From Lachnospiraceae bacterium (GTDB taxonomy: Bacteria > Bacillota > Clostridia > Lachnospirales > Lachnospiraceae): a stretch of 40,172 nucleotides of DNA. The position numbers and the translations under genes were made by a program. Positions 1-8,748 of this stretch are shown here, in pieces; position 1 is the stretch's first letter, and every line of letters starts with the position of its first letter. Where the stretch lies: contig JAILLI010000057.1 in NCBI GenBank assembly GCA_024693225.1, positions 1-40,172 of the forward strand. The letters are read 5' to 3'. The notes under the pieces are model-generated. The model saw nothing but the letters and a program-made list of their open reading frames with translations. It did not search any database and had not been told where the DNA came from.

Positions 1-20
1 GACTGAGGAGTAAAGATATT

Positions 21-2705
21 ATGAGTACCACGCTTTCCAAAACATACGACCCTTCGGGAATGGAGGGAAGATTATACGAAAAATGGGAGAAGAGCGGTTA
101 TTTCCATGCCGAGGTGGACAGGTCGCGCAAACCTTTTACGATCGTTATGCCGCCCCCCAACATAACCGGACAGCTCCATATGGGGCATGCCCTTGATAAT
201 ACCATGCAGGACATCCTGATACGTTTCAAGCGTATGCAGGGTTATAATGCCCTATGGCAGCCGGGTACGGATCATGCGAGTATCGCGACCGAGGTCCGTG
301 TCATGTCCGAGCTTAAGAAGGAAGGGATCGACAAGCATGATATTGGACGTGAGAAGTTCCTTGAAAGAGTATGGGACTGGAGACGGGAGTACGGCGGCAG
401 GATAACAAGACAGCTGCGGAGGCTGGGATCTTCCTGCGACTGGGACAGGGAGCGGTTCACCATGGATGAGGGCTGCAACAGGGCAGTCACCGAAGTCTTT
501 GTCAACCTCTATAACAAAGGACTGATATACAAGGGGGCCAGGATCATAAACTGGTGTCCCGTCTGCAATACATCCATATCCGATGCAGAGGTGGAATATG
601 TTGAGATGCCCTCGCATCTGTGGCATATCAAATACCCCCTCATGGGTGATGACGGCAAGCCTTCAAAAACGGAATTCCTGACTTTTGCCACAACACGTCC
701 CGAGACCATGCTGGGTGATACGGCCGTTGCTGTGCATCCCGATGATGAGCGCTATAAGAAACTGCACGGCAGGACCGTCTGGCTTCCGATCGTGAACAAG
801 GAGATCCCCGTTGTTGAGGATACATATGTCGACATGGAGTTCGGGACCGGTGTCGTCAAGATCACACCTGGTCATGACCCCAACGACTTTGAAGTAGGTA
901 ACCGTCATAACCTTCCCATAGTAAATGTCATGAATGATGACGGTACCATAAATGAGAATGGCGGAAGATTTGAAGGTATGACGGATCTGGCTGCCAGGGA
1001 GGCCATAGTCGAACAGCTTCGCGAAGAGGGCCTTCTGGTAAAGATCGAGGATTATTCCCACAATGTCGGGACACACGACAGGTGCGGGACCACCATACAG
1101 CCTCTTGTCAAGCAGCAGTGGTTCGTAAAGATGGACGAGCTGATCAAACCGGCCAGGCGGGCCGTAGAGACAGGGGATATCAGGCTTGTGCCCGACAGGA
1201 TGGACAGGACATATTACAACTGGACCGACAATATCCGTGACTGGTGCGTAAGCCGTCAGCTCTGGTGGGGACACAGGATCCCGGCGTACTACTGTGCTGA
1301 CTGCGGGCAGATGACCGTATCCAAAGAGAAGGTAACCAAATGCCCCAAGTGCGGCGGTACCCATATAAGTCAGGATGAGGATACACTTGACACATGGTTC
1401 TCATCGGCCCTTTGGCCTTTTTCCACCCTGGGCTGGCCGGATAAGACCCCGGAACTTGACTATTTCTATCCGACGGATGTTCTTGTGACCGGATATGACA
1501 TCATATTCTTCTGGGTCATCAGGATGATCTTTTCCGGCTTTGAGCATATGGGACAAAAGCCTTTCTCGACCGTTCTTTTCCACGGCCTTATCAGGGACGG
1601 CCAGGGACGGAAGATGAGCAAGTCGCTCGGAAACGGCATCGACCCTCTTGAGGTCATAGAAAAGTACGGGGCCGACGCCCTGCGGTTTACGCTCGTTACA
1701 GGCAATGCGCCCGGTAATGACATGCGCTTTACCGATGAAAGGGTTGAAGCCTCCAGGAATTTTGCCAACAAGGTCTGGAACGCATCAAGGTTCATCATGA
1801 TGAACATGGAGGGCAAGAAGATCACTAAGCCTTCCGAGGAAGATCTGTGGCCTGTTGACCGCTGGGTGCTCTCGAGGCTCAATAACGTTATACATGAAGT
1901 CACCGACAATATGGAAAAGTTTGAGCTCGGAATAGGGGCCGCCAAGGTCTATGATTTCATCTATGATGTCCTCTGTGACTGGTATATAGAGATGATCAAG
2001 CCCAGGTTCTACAACACGGATGATGAGAAGAGTGCAAATGCGGCATTATATACCGTAAGGTCTGTCCTTATAGACAGCCTGAAGCTCCTGCATCCTTACA
2101 TGCCTTTCATAACCGAGGAGATATACTGTACCCTTACCGAAGGTGATCCCGACCGCGAGGCACCCTCCATCATGATCTCATCATGGCCCGTGTACCGGAA
2201 GGAGCGCGAGTACAGGGAGGATGAGGAGCAGATAGAGCTCATCAAGGAAGCCGTACGCGGCATCAGAAACGTAAGGAGCGAGATGAACGTTGCTCCGTCC
2301 AAAAAAGCGGAAGTCATACTTGTTACGGAGGATGAGACCGTAAAGAGTGCATTTGAGAATGGAAGACTTTTCTTTGAGAGCCTTGCCGGAGCCTCGGGTC
2401 TTACCATACAGAGCGGAAAAAACGGAATAGAAGATGATGCCGTATCCGTTATGATCAGGAATGGCGCCCTTTTCATCCCCTTTGCCTCACTTGTTGATAT
2501 TTCGGCCGAGATAGCCCGTCTTGAAAAAGAGATGAAGCGGCTGGAGGGAGAGATAAAGAGGTGCGAAGGCATGCTTGGGAACGAGAAGTTCATAAGCAAG
2601 GCTCCGCAGGAGAAGATAGACGAAGAAAAAGACAAACTTGAGAAATATACCCTGCTGGCATCACAGGTAAGGGACAGACTGGAGATACTCACGAAAAAGG
2701 GCTAG
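21..2705 (+). CDS. valS: Valine--tRNA ligase (ValRS)
   Basis: Class I aminoacyl-tRNA synthetase that attaches valine to tRNA-Val in the cytoplasm and edits mischarged threonine. The 894 residues match the usual bacterial length. The HIGH motif reads HMGH at residues 53-56, after PPPNITGQL. KMSKS is intact at 531-535. The editing (CP1) domain lies between them and includes the TTRPETMLGDTAV stretch. Cysteine pairs near residue 180 (CPVC) and 425-445 (CADC, CPKC) suggest bound zinc. Residues from about 828 to the end form the C-terminal coiled-coil arm typical of ValRS. A GAGGAG ribosome site lies 10 bases before the ATG. The upstream region is outside the window, so any T-box control cannot be judged. 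fapA follows after 24 bases. Confidence 0.98.
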   Translation: MSTTLSKTYDPSGMEGRLYEKWEKSGYFHAEVDRSRKPFTIVMPPPNITGQLHMGHALDNTMQDILIRFKRMQGYNALWQPGTDHASIATEVRVMSELKKEGIDKHDIGREKFLERVWDWRREYGGRITRQLRRLGSSCDWDRERFTMDEGCNRAVTEVFVNLYNKGLIYKGARIINWCPVCNTSISDAEVEYVEMPSHLWHIKYPLMGDDGKPSKTEFLTFATTRPETMLGDTAVAVHPDDERYKKLHGRTVWLPIVNKEIPVVEDTYVDMEFGTGVVKITPGHDPNDFEVGNRHNLPIVNVMNDDGTINENGGRFEGMTDLAAREAIVEQLREEGLLVKIEDYSHNVGTHDRCGTTIQPLVKQQWFVKMDELIKPARRAVETGDIRLVPDRMDRTYYNWTDNIRDWCVSRQLWWGHRIPAYYCADCGQMTVSKEKVTKCPKCGGTHISQDEDTLDTWFSSALWPFSTLGWPDKTPELDYFYPTDVLVTGYDIIFFWVIRMIFSGFEHMGQKPFSTVLFHGLIRDGQGRKMSKSLGNGIDPLEVIEKYGADALRFTLVTGNAPGNDMRFTDERVEASRNFANKVWNASRFIMMNMEGKKITKPSEEDLWPVDRWVLSRLNNVIHEVTDNMEKFELGIGAAKVYDFIYDVLCDWYIEMIKPRFYNTDDEKSANAALYTVRSVLIDSLKLLHPYMPFITEEIYCTLTEGDPDREAPSIMISSWPVYRKEREYREDEEQIELIKEAVRGIRNVRSEMNVAPSKKAEVILVTEDETVKSAFENGRLFFESLAGASGLTIQSGKNGIEDDAVSVMIRNGALFIPFASLVDISAEIARLEKEMKRLEGEIKRCEGMLGNEKFISKAPQEKIDEEKDKLEKYTLLASQVRDRLEILTKKG

Positions 2706-2729
2706 TCCTTATCGGGGAAGGCGTATCAC

Positions 2730-4115
2730 ATGGCAGTAACGACCGACGGTTGGAGATGCAACATATCGGATGATTCGATGTCGGCAACGATATTCGTCAC
2801 AGCTCCCGCGCAAGGGGAGACCATCACTGTGGAGGATATCGCTCATTTCCTGCGCACAAACGGGGTCATGACAGGTCTTGTATATTCAGAGATAGAGAAA
2901 CTGATCAATGAAAAGATATACTTAAAGGACATTGTCGTGGCGACCGGCAAGAAGATGATCGAGAGCCAGAGCGGGTATTACGAGTTCATGTTCTCGTCGG
3001 GCGAGATAAAGCATCCGGCCATACGTTCGGACGGATCTGTTGATTATCAGAGCATGAGCGTTATCCAGTCCGTAAGTCCCGGCGATGTGCTGGCTGTGTA
3101 TCATCCCGCCGTTCCGGGAAGCTCGGGGCTTGATGTCAGAAACCGTGAGATCAGGTGTAAAGCGGCCAAAGAGCTGCCTGCCATCAAGGGGACGGGCTTT
3201 GAGGTGTCCTTTGACGGCAACACATATACAGCTACCATGGAAGGCCGCGTTGAGTATGACAATTTCAAGATGCACATAAGGGATCTGTATGAACTGCGCA
3301 AGGACCTTGATCTGGTCATCGGCCGTATCGATTTTCGCGGGGATGTGGTAGTTCACGGAAATGTCCGGTCGGGGACCTTCATCAGGGCGACCAAGTCCGT
3401 TACAGTGGATGGTGCGGTGGAAGGTGCCACCATCATCGCGGAAGGGGACATAGTCCTGAAGAAAGGGATGCAGGGCGGCGGAAAAGCCAGGCTCGTATCC
3501 GGTGCCAACATATATGCCAATTTTATCGAATTTACCGAGGTCAAGGCCAAGGGAAACGTTGAGGCAAACATAATACTCAATTCTGTCATATCGGCCGGCA
3601 AGTCAGTTGTTGTCAAGGGAAAGCGGGGAGCGATCATAGGCGGAAAGAATTACAGCGTCGGCGCCATGAGCGCGGCCTGCATAGGCAACAAGGCGGAGCT
3701 CAAGACGGTGGCCGCCTCGGGCATAAGCGAGGATTACGACAAGCGCCGCCATCTGCTCAACCAGAAAGCGCAGAGTGCCCGCGACAGTATGGCAAGACTG
3801 AAGAGTGAGATAGAACAGATCAGGGACGTGAGGCTTACGAGCGATCCCCTGGATGTAAAGGAAGCCAAGATCAGCCAGCTCACAAGAAGGATGAAACGAG
3901 ATGAGAGGCTGCTTGAGCATGTGGAAAAAGAGCTGACCGAGATCGAAGAGACCATGAACGTGGGCATTTCGGCTGCGGTCATGGTAGAGGATACGGTATT
4001 CCCGGGCGTTACCGTGCGCATAGACGATAAGGAGATGAAGGTTTCCAATTATATGCAGCACGTAAAGTTCTACAGACCCGAGGGAAGCAGCGATATAGAG
4101 GTAAGGACATTATGA
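2730..4115 (+). CDS. FapA family protein (DUF342)
   Basis: 461-residue member of the FapA/DUF342 family. Founding members are called flagellar assembly protein A, but the biochemical role is poorly defined. The family signature is visible: a PGSSGLDV stretch near residue 132, then a beta-helix-like region of repeated short glycine/valine strands (about residues 195-320: GDVVVHGNV, GAVEGATIIAEGDI, GNVEANII, GAIIGGK). A charged coiled coil follows at about 340-405, then a short C-terminal beta domain. GGGGAAGG, about 12 bases upstream, is the ribosome site. The stop codon overlaps the start of the 49-residue ORF (ATGA), so the two are probably translationally coupled. No flagellar gene is visible nearby; the type IV pilus genes are 33 kb away. 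Confidence 0.9.
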   Translation: MAVTTDGWRCNISDDSMSATIFVTAPAQGETITVEDIAHFLRTNGVMTGLVYSEIEKLINEKIYLKDIVVATGKKMIESQSGYYEFMFSSGEIKHPAIRSDGSVDYQSMSVIQSVSPGDVLAVYHPAVPGSSGLDVRNREIRCKAAKELPAIKGTGFEVSFDGNTYTATMEGRVEYDNFKMHIRDLYELRKDLDLVIGRIDFRGDVVVHGNVRSGTFIRATKSVTVDGAVEGATIIAEGDIVLKKGMQGGGKARLVSGANIYANFIEFTEVKAKGNVEANIILNSVISAGKSVVVKGKRGAIIGGKNYSVGAMSAACIGNKAELKTVAASGISEDYDKRRHLLNQKAQSARDSMARLKSEIEQIRDVRLTSDPLDVKEAKISQLTRRMKRDERLLEHVEKELTEIEETMNVGISAAVMVEDTVFPGVTVRIDDKEMKVSNYMQHVKFYRPEGSSDIEVRTL

Positions 4116-4261
4116 TCAATTTTGAAGAAGAACTTAAGAGATTTCATCCGAGCATGGAGATAGAAGAAGTGGAAAACGCCGTACGTGAACACGAACTTAC
4201 GGACATGACGGATATCATGGTCGAGATGCTCAGAAGAGAAAAAGAAAATAAAGAATTATGA
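4112..4261 (+). CDS. Small acidic protein, 49 residues, unknown function
   Basis: Short ORF that fills the gap between fapA and the zinc-ribbon/TPR gene. It starts in the ATGA overlap with the fapA stop, and its own stop overlaps the next ATG in the same way (ATGA at 4258-4261), a pattern rarely produced by chance. GAGGT at 4098-4102 is a plausible ribosome site. The product begins MINFEEELKRFHP and ends RREKENKEL. It is strongly charged, predicted helical, and has no signal peptide or membrane segment. I do not recognise a family; it could be a small adaptor for FapA or for the TPR protein. The coding call rests on the double coupling and the absence of any other use for the gap. Confidence 0.72.
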   Translation: MINFEEELKRFHPSMEIEEVENAVREHELTDMTDIMVEMLRREKENKEL

Positions 4262-5670
4262 AATGTTTTGTATGCGGGGGACGTATCGGCCGGGAGGACT
4301 TCTGTGCTAACTGCGGGACTGACATAAGGATATACAGGCACATAATGTGCATGTCCAATATGCTTTACAATGACGGTCTTGCAAAGGCAAATGTCCGTGA
4401 TATATCAGGGGCCATAACGTCCTTAAGTGCGAGTCTTAAATACAATAAAAAGAATACCGATGCCAGGAATCTGCTGGGACTTTGTTATTTTGAAAGGGGC
4501 GAGGTGGTAAATGCCCTTTCCGAATGGATAATAAGCCGGAACTACGAGAGCAAGAAAAATCTCGCCGACGAATATATCGAATACCTGCAGAGCAATCCGT
4601 CACGCCTTGAAACGATCAATCAGACCATCAAAAAATACAACCAGGCCCTGGGCTTCTGTTATCAGAACAGCCGGGATCTTGCCATTGTCCAGCTCAAGAA
4701 GGTCCTTTCCATAAACGAAAATCTCGTAAACGGGTACCAGCTTCTGGCCCTTTTGTATATAGAGACAGGTGACTACGATAAGGCCAGGAGGACCCTGCTC
4801 CGTGTGCTCAAGATCGACAGGAACGATACCACTACCCAGAGATATCTCAAAGAGATCAACAGCCTGATCACGCAGATGCAGAATAAGGGTGACGGCAAAG
4901 GCGAAAACGCCGCCCTTGTCCCCCAGGAGATCATCACCTACCAGAACGGGAACGATACGATCATCCAGCCGGTCGCGACCAGGGAAAAGAGAGGCTTTTC
5001 CAGCATCATAAACATAGCCATAGGACTGGTACTGGGTATAGCGATAACCTGGTATCTCATACTTCCGCAGAAGATCAAGCAGGCGACTGTAGAGACGGAG
5101 GCCGATTTTATAGCGGTAAGCGAGGAGCTTGCGACCGAAAAGGCCTCACACCAGGAATCGGTAAAGCAGGCAGAGACACTTGAGGCAAGAAATGAGGAAC
5201 TGACCCGGCAGATAGAAGAGCTTACCGGGGAAAACGGTGCGACTACGGAGAATGACAGGCTCCTTCTGGCGGCAAAAAGGTACATAGAGGATCCGTCGGC
5301 TTCGGCTGATGTGATGGAGGAGCTGGCCGAGATAGGGCCGGAGTATCTGGAGGGGACTTCGGAGGCATTTAAGGATCTCTACGCCAGCCTCCAGGAAAAT
5401 GCAGCGGGCTCGGCTCTTGAGGAGTATGTCAAAGTTGCTAAGGAAGCTCTCAAGACCAAGGATTATAAAACAGCCATAGAATATTATCTCAAGGCATGCG
5501 AGCTTGATAAGGAGAATTCCGATTATCTTATGGATCTTGCCTATGCCTACAGGGAATCGGATGATACGGCCGGGGCGGACGAGATATACAGACGGGTCAT
5601 GGAAGAGTTCCCCGGAACACAGAATGCGGATGATGCCTCACAGATGTTATCCCAGACGGAGGAAGAATGA
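4258..5670 (+). CDS. Zinc-ribbon, TPR-repeat, single-span membrane protein
   Basis: 470 residues with a clear modular build. Residues 3-19 hold a CxxC...CxxC zinc ribbon (C3, C6, C16, C19). TPR-like helical pairs run from about 30 to 210, with motifs such as ARNLLGLCYFERGEVVNAL and GYQLLALLYIETGDYDKA. One transmembrane helix lies at about 248-268 (IINIAIGLVLGIAITWYLIL). A glutamate-rich coiled coil spans about 280-325, and a second TPR block is at about 395-465. The N-terminal half should be cytoplasmic and the C-terminal half outside, by the positive-inside rule (basic residues just before the helix). The role is probably scaffolding, joining a cytoplasmic complex to an envelope one. It overlaps the small ORF upstream and the glycosyltransferase downstream by 4 bases each. 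No enzyme motif is seen. Confidence 0.85.
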   Translation: MKCFVCGGRIGREDFCANCGTDIRIYRHIMCMSNMLYNDGLAKANVRDISGAITSLSASLKYNKKNTDARNLLGLCYFERGEVVNALSEWIISRNYESKKNLADEYIEYLQSNPSRLETINQTIKKYNQALGFCYQNSRDLAIVQLKKVLSINENLVNGYQLLALLYIETGDYDKARRTLLRVLKIDRNDTTTQRYLKEINSLITQMQNKGDGKGENAALVPQEIITYQNGNDTIIQPVATREKRGFSSIINIAIGLVLGIAITWYLILPQKIKQATVETEADFIAVSEELATEKASHQESVKQAETLEARNEELTRQIEELTGENGATTENDRLLLAAKRYIEDPSASADVMEELAEIGPEYLEGTSEAFKDLYASLQENAAGSALEEYVKVAKEALKTKDYKTAIEYYLKACELDKENSDYLMDLAYAYRESDDTAGADEIYRRVMEEFPGTQNADDASQMLSQTEEE

Positions 5671-7145
5671 GATCAGGATATAGCTTCAGGCCTGTCATAT
5701 TACTCTTTTGTGCGATGCTTTTCCTGGCTTTTTGTTTTGATATTTCTGCAGGAAGCATTAAGACCGCATCCTTTGCTTTTCTTCTCATATGCATCGTCAT
5801 CGGGGTCTGTGCATATAAAAGCAGCATCCCCGCTTTTGCCGTATTCATAACATATCTAACCGGCGTCTTTCTGAAACTGTCATATATGATCTACACACCG
5901 GTCTGGTGCCGTCAGCACGATGTCATTGATTTCGGCGCCGGCGAAGGACATGCCGCCTATATCGAGTACATACTCGCACACAAGGCCCTGCCTGATTTTG
6001 ACCCGCGTACCGTGTGGGCTTTTTTTCAGCCGCCCCTGCATCATCTTGTGGCAGCGGTATGGATGTGGCTGGGGATCCGGTGCGGCATCACCCCACCGAG
6101 ACTTTACAAGAATGTTCAGATACTTCCCTTTATCTATATGTGCATGACCATGTACATCATATATATGATATGCCGCGAGCTTGATATGAAAAAGCAGTCC
6201 GTGCTTATTACAATGCTTATCGTATCATTTCATCCCATATACATACTGATGTCTGCAAGCCTCAACAATGATGCCCTGTCGGTCATGCTTTCCGTGGCGG
6301 CTCTTTATACAGCCATACGCTGGTACAAAAAGCCGGGTCCGCTTCTCATATCAGCCCTGGCTCTTGTCATCGGATTGTCCATGTCGGCCAAGCTTTCATC
6401 GGTGCTTACGGCCATAGGCATAGGCCCTATTATGATATATAAGATCGTAAAGGATACCGGGGCTTTTCGGGATAAGGGCAGGCTGCTTAAGCATATAAGG
6501 GATCTTTTCATATTTGCACTCATAGTCTTCCCGCTGGGACTGTGGTGGACGGTAAGGAACAGCATTCTCTTTAACATGCCGCCCACCTATATACCTGAGG
6601 TCGGGGAACAGGTGGAAAAGTTCGGGATTGTGCCCACATTCCTGGACCTAAGGACCGCCTCCCCCTTTCTGTACATGAAGGCTAACGGGTACGGATATGA
6701 TGAATATAACCTTATACTTGCGACCGTCAAGTCCTCCCTGTTCGGTGAAGGGGATTTTGTAAGTGTATCGCCATATCTTACAATGGCCGGATGGATACTT
6801 CTTGCCGCTGCGGCCATAAGCCTTACAGTCAGGCTGGCATCCTTTATTAGGATGTGCGCTCCCGTTGAGGGGGAGGAGGATAAGGGGATAAGACTGATGC
6901 TGGTATCGGTTTTTGCCGTATCCCTTATTGGATATCTGGCCTTTGCCCTTTCGGGGAAGAACCTTTCCGCAATGAATTTCAGATACTGCGCAGCTGCGGC
7001 AGCTGTATTGCCCGTCTGTACGGGCCTCTGGTATGATATGCTTTATGAAAAAGGGAAAAAGGGGGCCTGTGCCCTTATCATGATATCGTCGGCAGCATTT
7101 GCGCTGTCATCACTTGCTTTTTATATCTTGCTTGGACTTTTGTAG
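5667..7145 (+). CDS. GT-C type multi-span membrane glycosyltransferase (GT39/ArnT-like)
   Basis: 492-residue polytopic protein with about ten or more hydrophobic segments. The first long non-membrane loop (about residues 78-115) contains CRQHDVIDFG followed by a YIEYI helix and FFQPPLHH. This acidic first external loop ahead of a Q-PP-hydrophobic-HH segment is what GT-C glycosyltransferases of the PMT/ArnT type show, where the Asp is catalytic. Such enzymes move a sugar from a lipid-phosphate donor onto protein or lipid outside the membrane. Donor and acceptor cannot be told from sequence. GGAGG at 5658-5662 is a good ribosome site, and the start overlaps the TPR gene by ATGA, so the two may work together on an envelope glycan. 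Confidence 0.8.
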   Translation: MRSGYSFRPVILLFCAMLFLAFCFDISAGSIKTASFAFLLICIVIGVCAYKSSIPAFAVFITYLTGVFLKLSYMIYTPVWCRQHDVIDFGAGEGHAAYIEYILAHKALPDFDPRTVWAFFQPPLHHLVAAVWMWLGIRCGITPPRLYKNVQILPFIYMCMTMYIIYMICRELDMKKQSVLITMLIVSFHPIYILMSASLNNDALSVMLSVAALYTAIRWYKKPGPLLISALALVIGLSMSAKLSSVLTAIGIGPIMIYKIVKDTGAFRDKGRLLKHIRDLFIFALIVFPLGLWWTVRNSILFNMPPTYIPEVGEQVEKFGIVPTFLDLRTASPFLYMKANGYGYDEYNLILATVKSSLFGEGDFVSVSPYLTMAGWILLAAAAISLTVRLASFIRMCAPVEGEEDKGIRLMLVSVFAVSLIGYLAFALSGKNLSAMNFRYCAAAAAVLPVCTGLWYDMLYEKGKKGACALIMISSAAFALSSLAFYILLGLL

Positions 7146-7157
7146 AGGAGAACGACA

Positions 7158-8594
7158 ATGGGTGGATTCTTTGGTGTTGCATCAAAAAAAGACTGTGTGT
7201 GGGATCTGTTCTTCGGGACGGATTATCATTCACATCTGGGCACAAGGCGTGCGGGAATGACTGTTTATGGCAAAAACGGCTTTGACCGTGCGATCCATAA
7301 CATTACCAATTCCCCTTTCAGGACAAAGTTCGACAGGGATGTAAACGAACTGAAGGGAAACCTTGGCATAGGCTGCATATCCGATTATGAGCCCCAGCCC
7401 CTTCTTATCAGATCGCATCTGGGAACCTTTGCCATCACTACCGTAGGGCGCATCGACAATCTGGATGAGCTGGTGGAGGCGGTATCGGCAGGAGGAAGGA
7501 CACAGTTCCTTGCAATGAGCGGATCCAATATCAATCCGACGGAGCTGGTGGCGGCCATCATCAACCAGAAGGATAATTTTGTGGATGGGATAAAATACGC
7601 CCAGGAACTGATCGAAGGATCAATGACCCTCATGATCATGACAGAGGAAGGCATATATGCGGCAAGGGACCTCTATGGCCGTACTCCGGTCATGATAGGA
7701 AAGAAGGAGGACTGTTACTGCGTTTCGTTTGAGAGCTTTGCATATATCAATCTGGGATATATGGACGAAAAGGAACTGGGGCCCGGGGAAATAGTTTACA
7801 TAACTCCGGAGGGCTATGAGACCTTAAGTCCCGCGAAAGAGACCATGAAGATATGCACCTTCCTGTGGATATATTACGGTTATCCCAATTCAAACTATGA
7901 GGGCGTAAATGTCGAGACCATGCGTTACAACTGCGGAGCCATGCTGGCATCCCGTGATGACGTAAGTCCCGATATAGTTGCCGGTGTTCCCGATTCCGGC
8001 ATAGCCCATGCCATAGGTTATGCCAACAGGTCGGGCATTCCCTTTGCAAGACCCTTCATCAAATATACGCCTACCTGGCCCAGATCCTTCATGCCAACGG
8101 ACCAGTCCATGAGGAACCTTATCGCCCATATGAAGCTGATACCGGTGGATGCACTCATACGCGGGAAATCTCTCCTGCTTATCGATGATTCCATAGTACG
8201 GGGGACCCAGCTTCGGGAGACCACGGAATTCCTTTATAACTCCGGGGCAAAGGAAGTCCATGTCCGTCCGGCCTGCCCGCCCCTTCTCTACGGGTGCAAA
8301 TTCCTGAACTTTTCCAGATCCAATTCGGAATATGACCTGATCACCAGGCGTATCATCCGCAAGCGTGAAGGAGAGGATGTCGATGAGGCGGTCCTTGCCG
8401 ATTATGCGGATCCCGACAGCACGAATTATAAGGAAATGCTTGAGGAGATCCGGTCACAGCTGGGCTTTACATCCCTTCGTTTCCACCGCCTTGATGACAT
8501 GGTCAAGTCGGTCGGGATCGACAAATCCAAGCTCTGTACTTACTGCTGGGATAAACAGGGAGACTGTGCATCATGCAAGGGGTGCAGGGGCTGA
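7158..8594 (+). CDS. PurF-like phosphoribosyltransferase with inactive glutaminase domain
   Basis: 478 residues with the two-domain layout of amidophosphoribosyltransferase (PurF), which makes phosphoribosylamine from PRPP and glutamine. The C-terminal PRTase half is well kept: the PRPP loop LLLIDDSIVRGTQ lies at about residues 336-348. Cysteines resembling the iron-sulfur ligands of Bacillus-type PurF are present (KICTFLWIYYG, YGCKF, and CTYCW near the end), followed by a Cys-rich tail CASCKGCRG. The N-terminal half is changed. The expected catalytic cysteine directly after Met is glycine (MGGFFGVA in place of MCGIFG), and the usual HNGNL stretch reads GRIDNLDEL. It therefore probably cannot hydrolyse glutamine and may use free ammonia, act on another substrate, or regulate. 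AGGAG lies 8 bases before the ATG. No pur genes are adjacent. Confidence 0.82.
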   Translation: MGGFFGVASKKDCVWDLFFGTDYHSHLGTRRAGMTVYGKNGFDRAIHNITNSPFRTKFDRDVNELKGNLGIGCISDYEPQPLLIRSHLGTFAITTVGRIDNLDELVEAVSAGGRTQFLAMSGSNINPTELVAAIINQKDNFVDGIKYAQELIEGSMTLMIMTEEGIYAARDLYGRTPVMIGKKEDCYCVSFESFAYINLGYMDEKELGPGEIVYITPEGYETLSPAKETMKICTFLWIYYGYPNSNYEGVNVETMRYNCGAMLASRDDVSPDIVAGVPDSGIAHAIGYANRSGIPFARPFIKYTPTWPRSFMPTDQSMRNLIAHMKLIPVDALIRGKSLLLIDDSIVRGTQLRETTEFLYNSGAKEVHVRPACPPLLYGCKFLNFSRSNSEYDLITRRIIRKREGEDVDEAVLADYADPDSTNYKEMLEEIRSQLGFTSLRFHRLDDMVKSVGIDKSKLCTYCWDKQGDCASCKGCRG

Positions 8595-8630
8595 TGCGAT
8601 TATATTTGTAATTCGACGGACCTTATCATA

Positions 8631-8715
8631 TAATATGATGACAGGGTCCCAAGTCCATAAAGCGATTCATGCAAGCATGATCGCTTCATGACCTTTTGAC
8701 CCTGTCATCATATTA
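8631..8715. repeat. 85 bp near-palindromic hairpin element
   Basis: The ends are a perfect 18 bp inverted repeat (8631-8648 and 8698-8715). The interior carries a second pair, 8660-8672 and 8675-8686, of 12 bp with one bulged T around a 2-base turn. Partial pairing joins the two, so the whole piece folds as one long hairpin. No T-run follows either arm, which argues against a standard terminator. I see no target-site duplication and no ORF. It fills most of the 154 bp gap between the PurF-like gene and the next CDS. It could be a small palindromic repeat of the REP/MITE kind or an mRNA-stabilising 3' hairpin. Confidence 0.75.
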
Positions 8716-8748
8716 AGATAGTTCAAAAATCAACACGGGGGTCGGCTT

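Noticed and set aside
663-1364. Long minus-strand frame (233 codons) inside valS
   Set aside because: It lies entirely opposite a well-conserved synthetase, has no ribosome site or recognisable motif, and is explained by codon bias of the + strand gene.
8365-8691. 108-codon frame overlapping the end of the PurF-like gene and the palindrome
   Set aside because: Mostly an alternative frame of the PurF-like gene and part of a palindrome; no ribosome site and no motif.
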